Of a stretch of DNA of 5,640 bases, positions 5,565 through 5,640 are shown piece after piece; position 1 is the first letter of the stretch; every line of letters starts with the position of its first letter. The notes under the pieces were generated by a model. That model ran no database searches, had not been told where the DNA came from, and worked only from the letters and a program-made list of their open reading frames with translations. This stretch comes from an uncultured Actinomycetes bacterium (GTDB lineage: Bacteria; Actinomycetota; Thermoleophilia; Gaiellales; F1-60-MAGs149), in the NCBI GenBank assembly GCA_903847495.1, contig CAINDT010000330.1, positions 1 through 5,640 on the forward strand. Direction: 5' to 3'. A program made the position numbers and the translations under genes.

Positions 5565-5640
<76 letters not shown>

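Overview
This is GC-rich, non-phage bacterial chromosome, most likely from an actinobacterium. The strong G/C bias at third codon positions, the class II tRNA-Ser without an encoded CCA end, the three-disulfide style of SGNH esterase, and the delta-60/FN3 protein with a cysteine-containing basic tail all point that way. The protein tail resembles those on many exported proteins of Thermoleophilia (Solirubrobacterales); this placement is inference.

Layout, left to right. Bases 1-80 are a decayed copy of a repeat that recurs at the right end and finishes in a fragment of the 3' end of a tRNA-Ser gene. Then comes a 301-residue unrecognised protein with an HNH-like zinc-knuckle N-terminus (96-1001, +) and a GC hairpin after its stop. 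Next is an exported SGNH/GDSL esterase with an extra N-terminal domain (1146-3005, +). A 243-bp convergent gap (3006-3248) holds two stem-loops and a short sequence resembling the variable arm of tRNA-Ser. An exported delta-60 repeat (probable beta-propeller) plus fibronectin-III protein follows (3249-4946, -). Its start codon abuts a perfect inverted repeat holding its ribosome-binding site, and a 20-bp perfect palindrome lies just upstream. From about 5022 to the end there is no credible protein gene: two tandem 234-bp repeat units, preceded by a partial third, lead into a tRNA-Ser(CGA) gene cut by the window edge (5567-5640, -).

The main point of interest is the right-hand array. Each 234-bp unit begins with the same 22 bases as the 3' end of the adjacent tRNA gene, from the discriminator region through the T-loop. 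This is the segment that tyrosine integrases commonly use as an attachment core. The decayed copy at 1-80 means the three protein genes lie between tRNA-Ser-derived repeats. No integrase is visible, so this may be a decayed or accreted integration site, a small tRNA-derived repeat family, or a structured RNA tail behind the tRNA. The two exported proteins are plausible cell-surface or secreted cargo, but nothing ties the three genes into one pathway.
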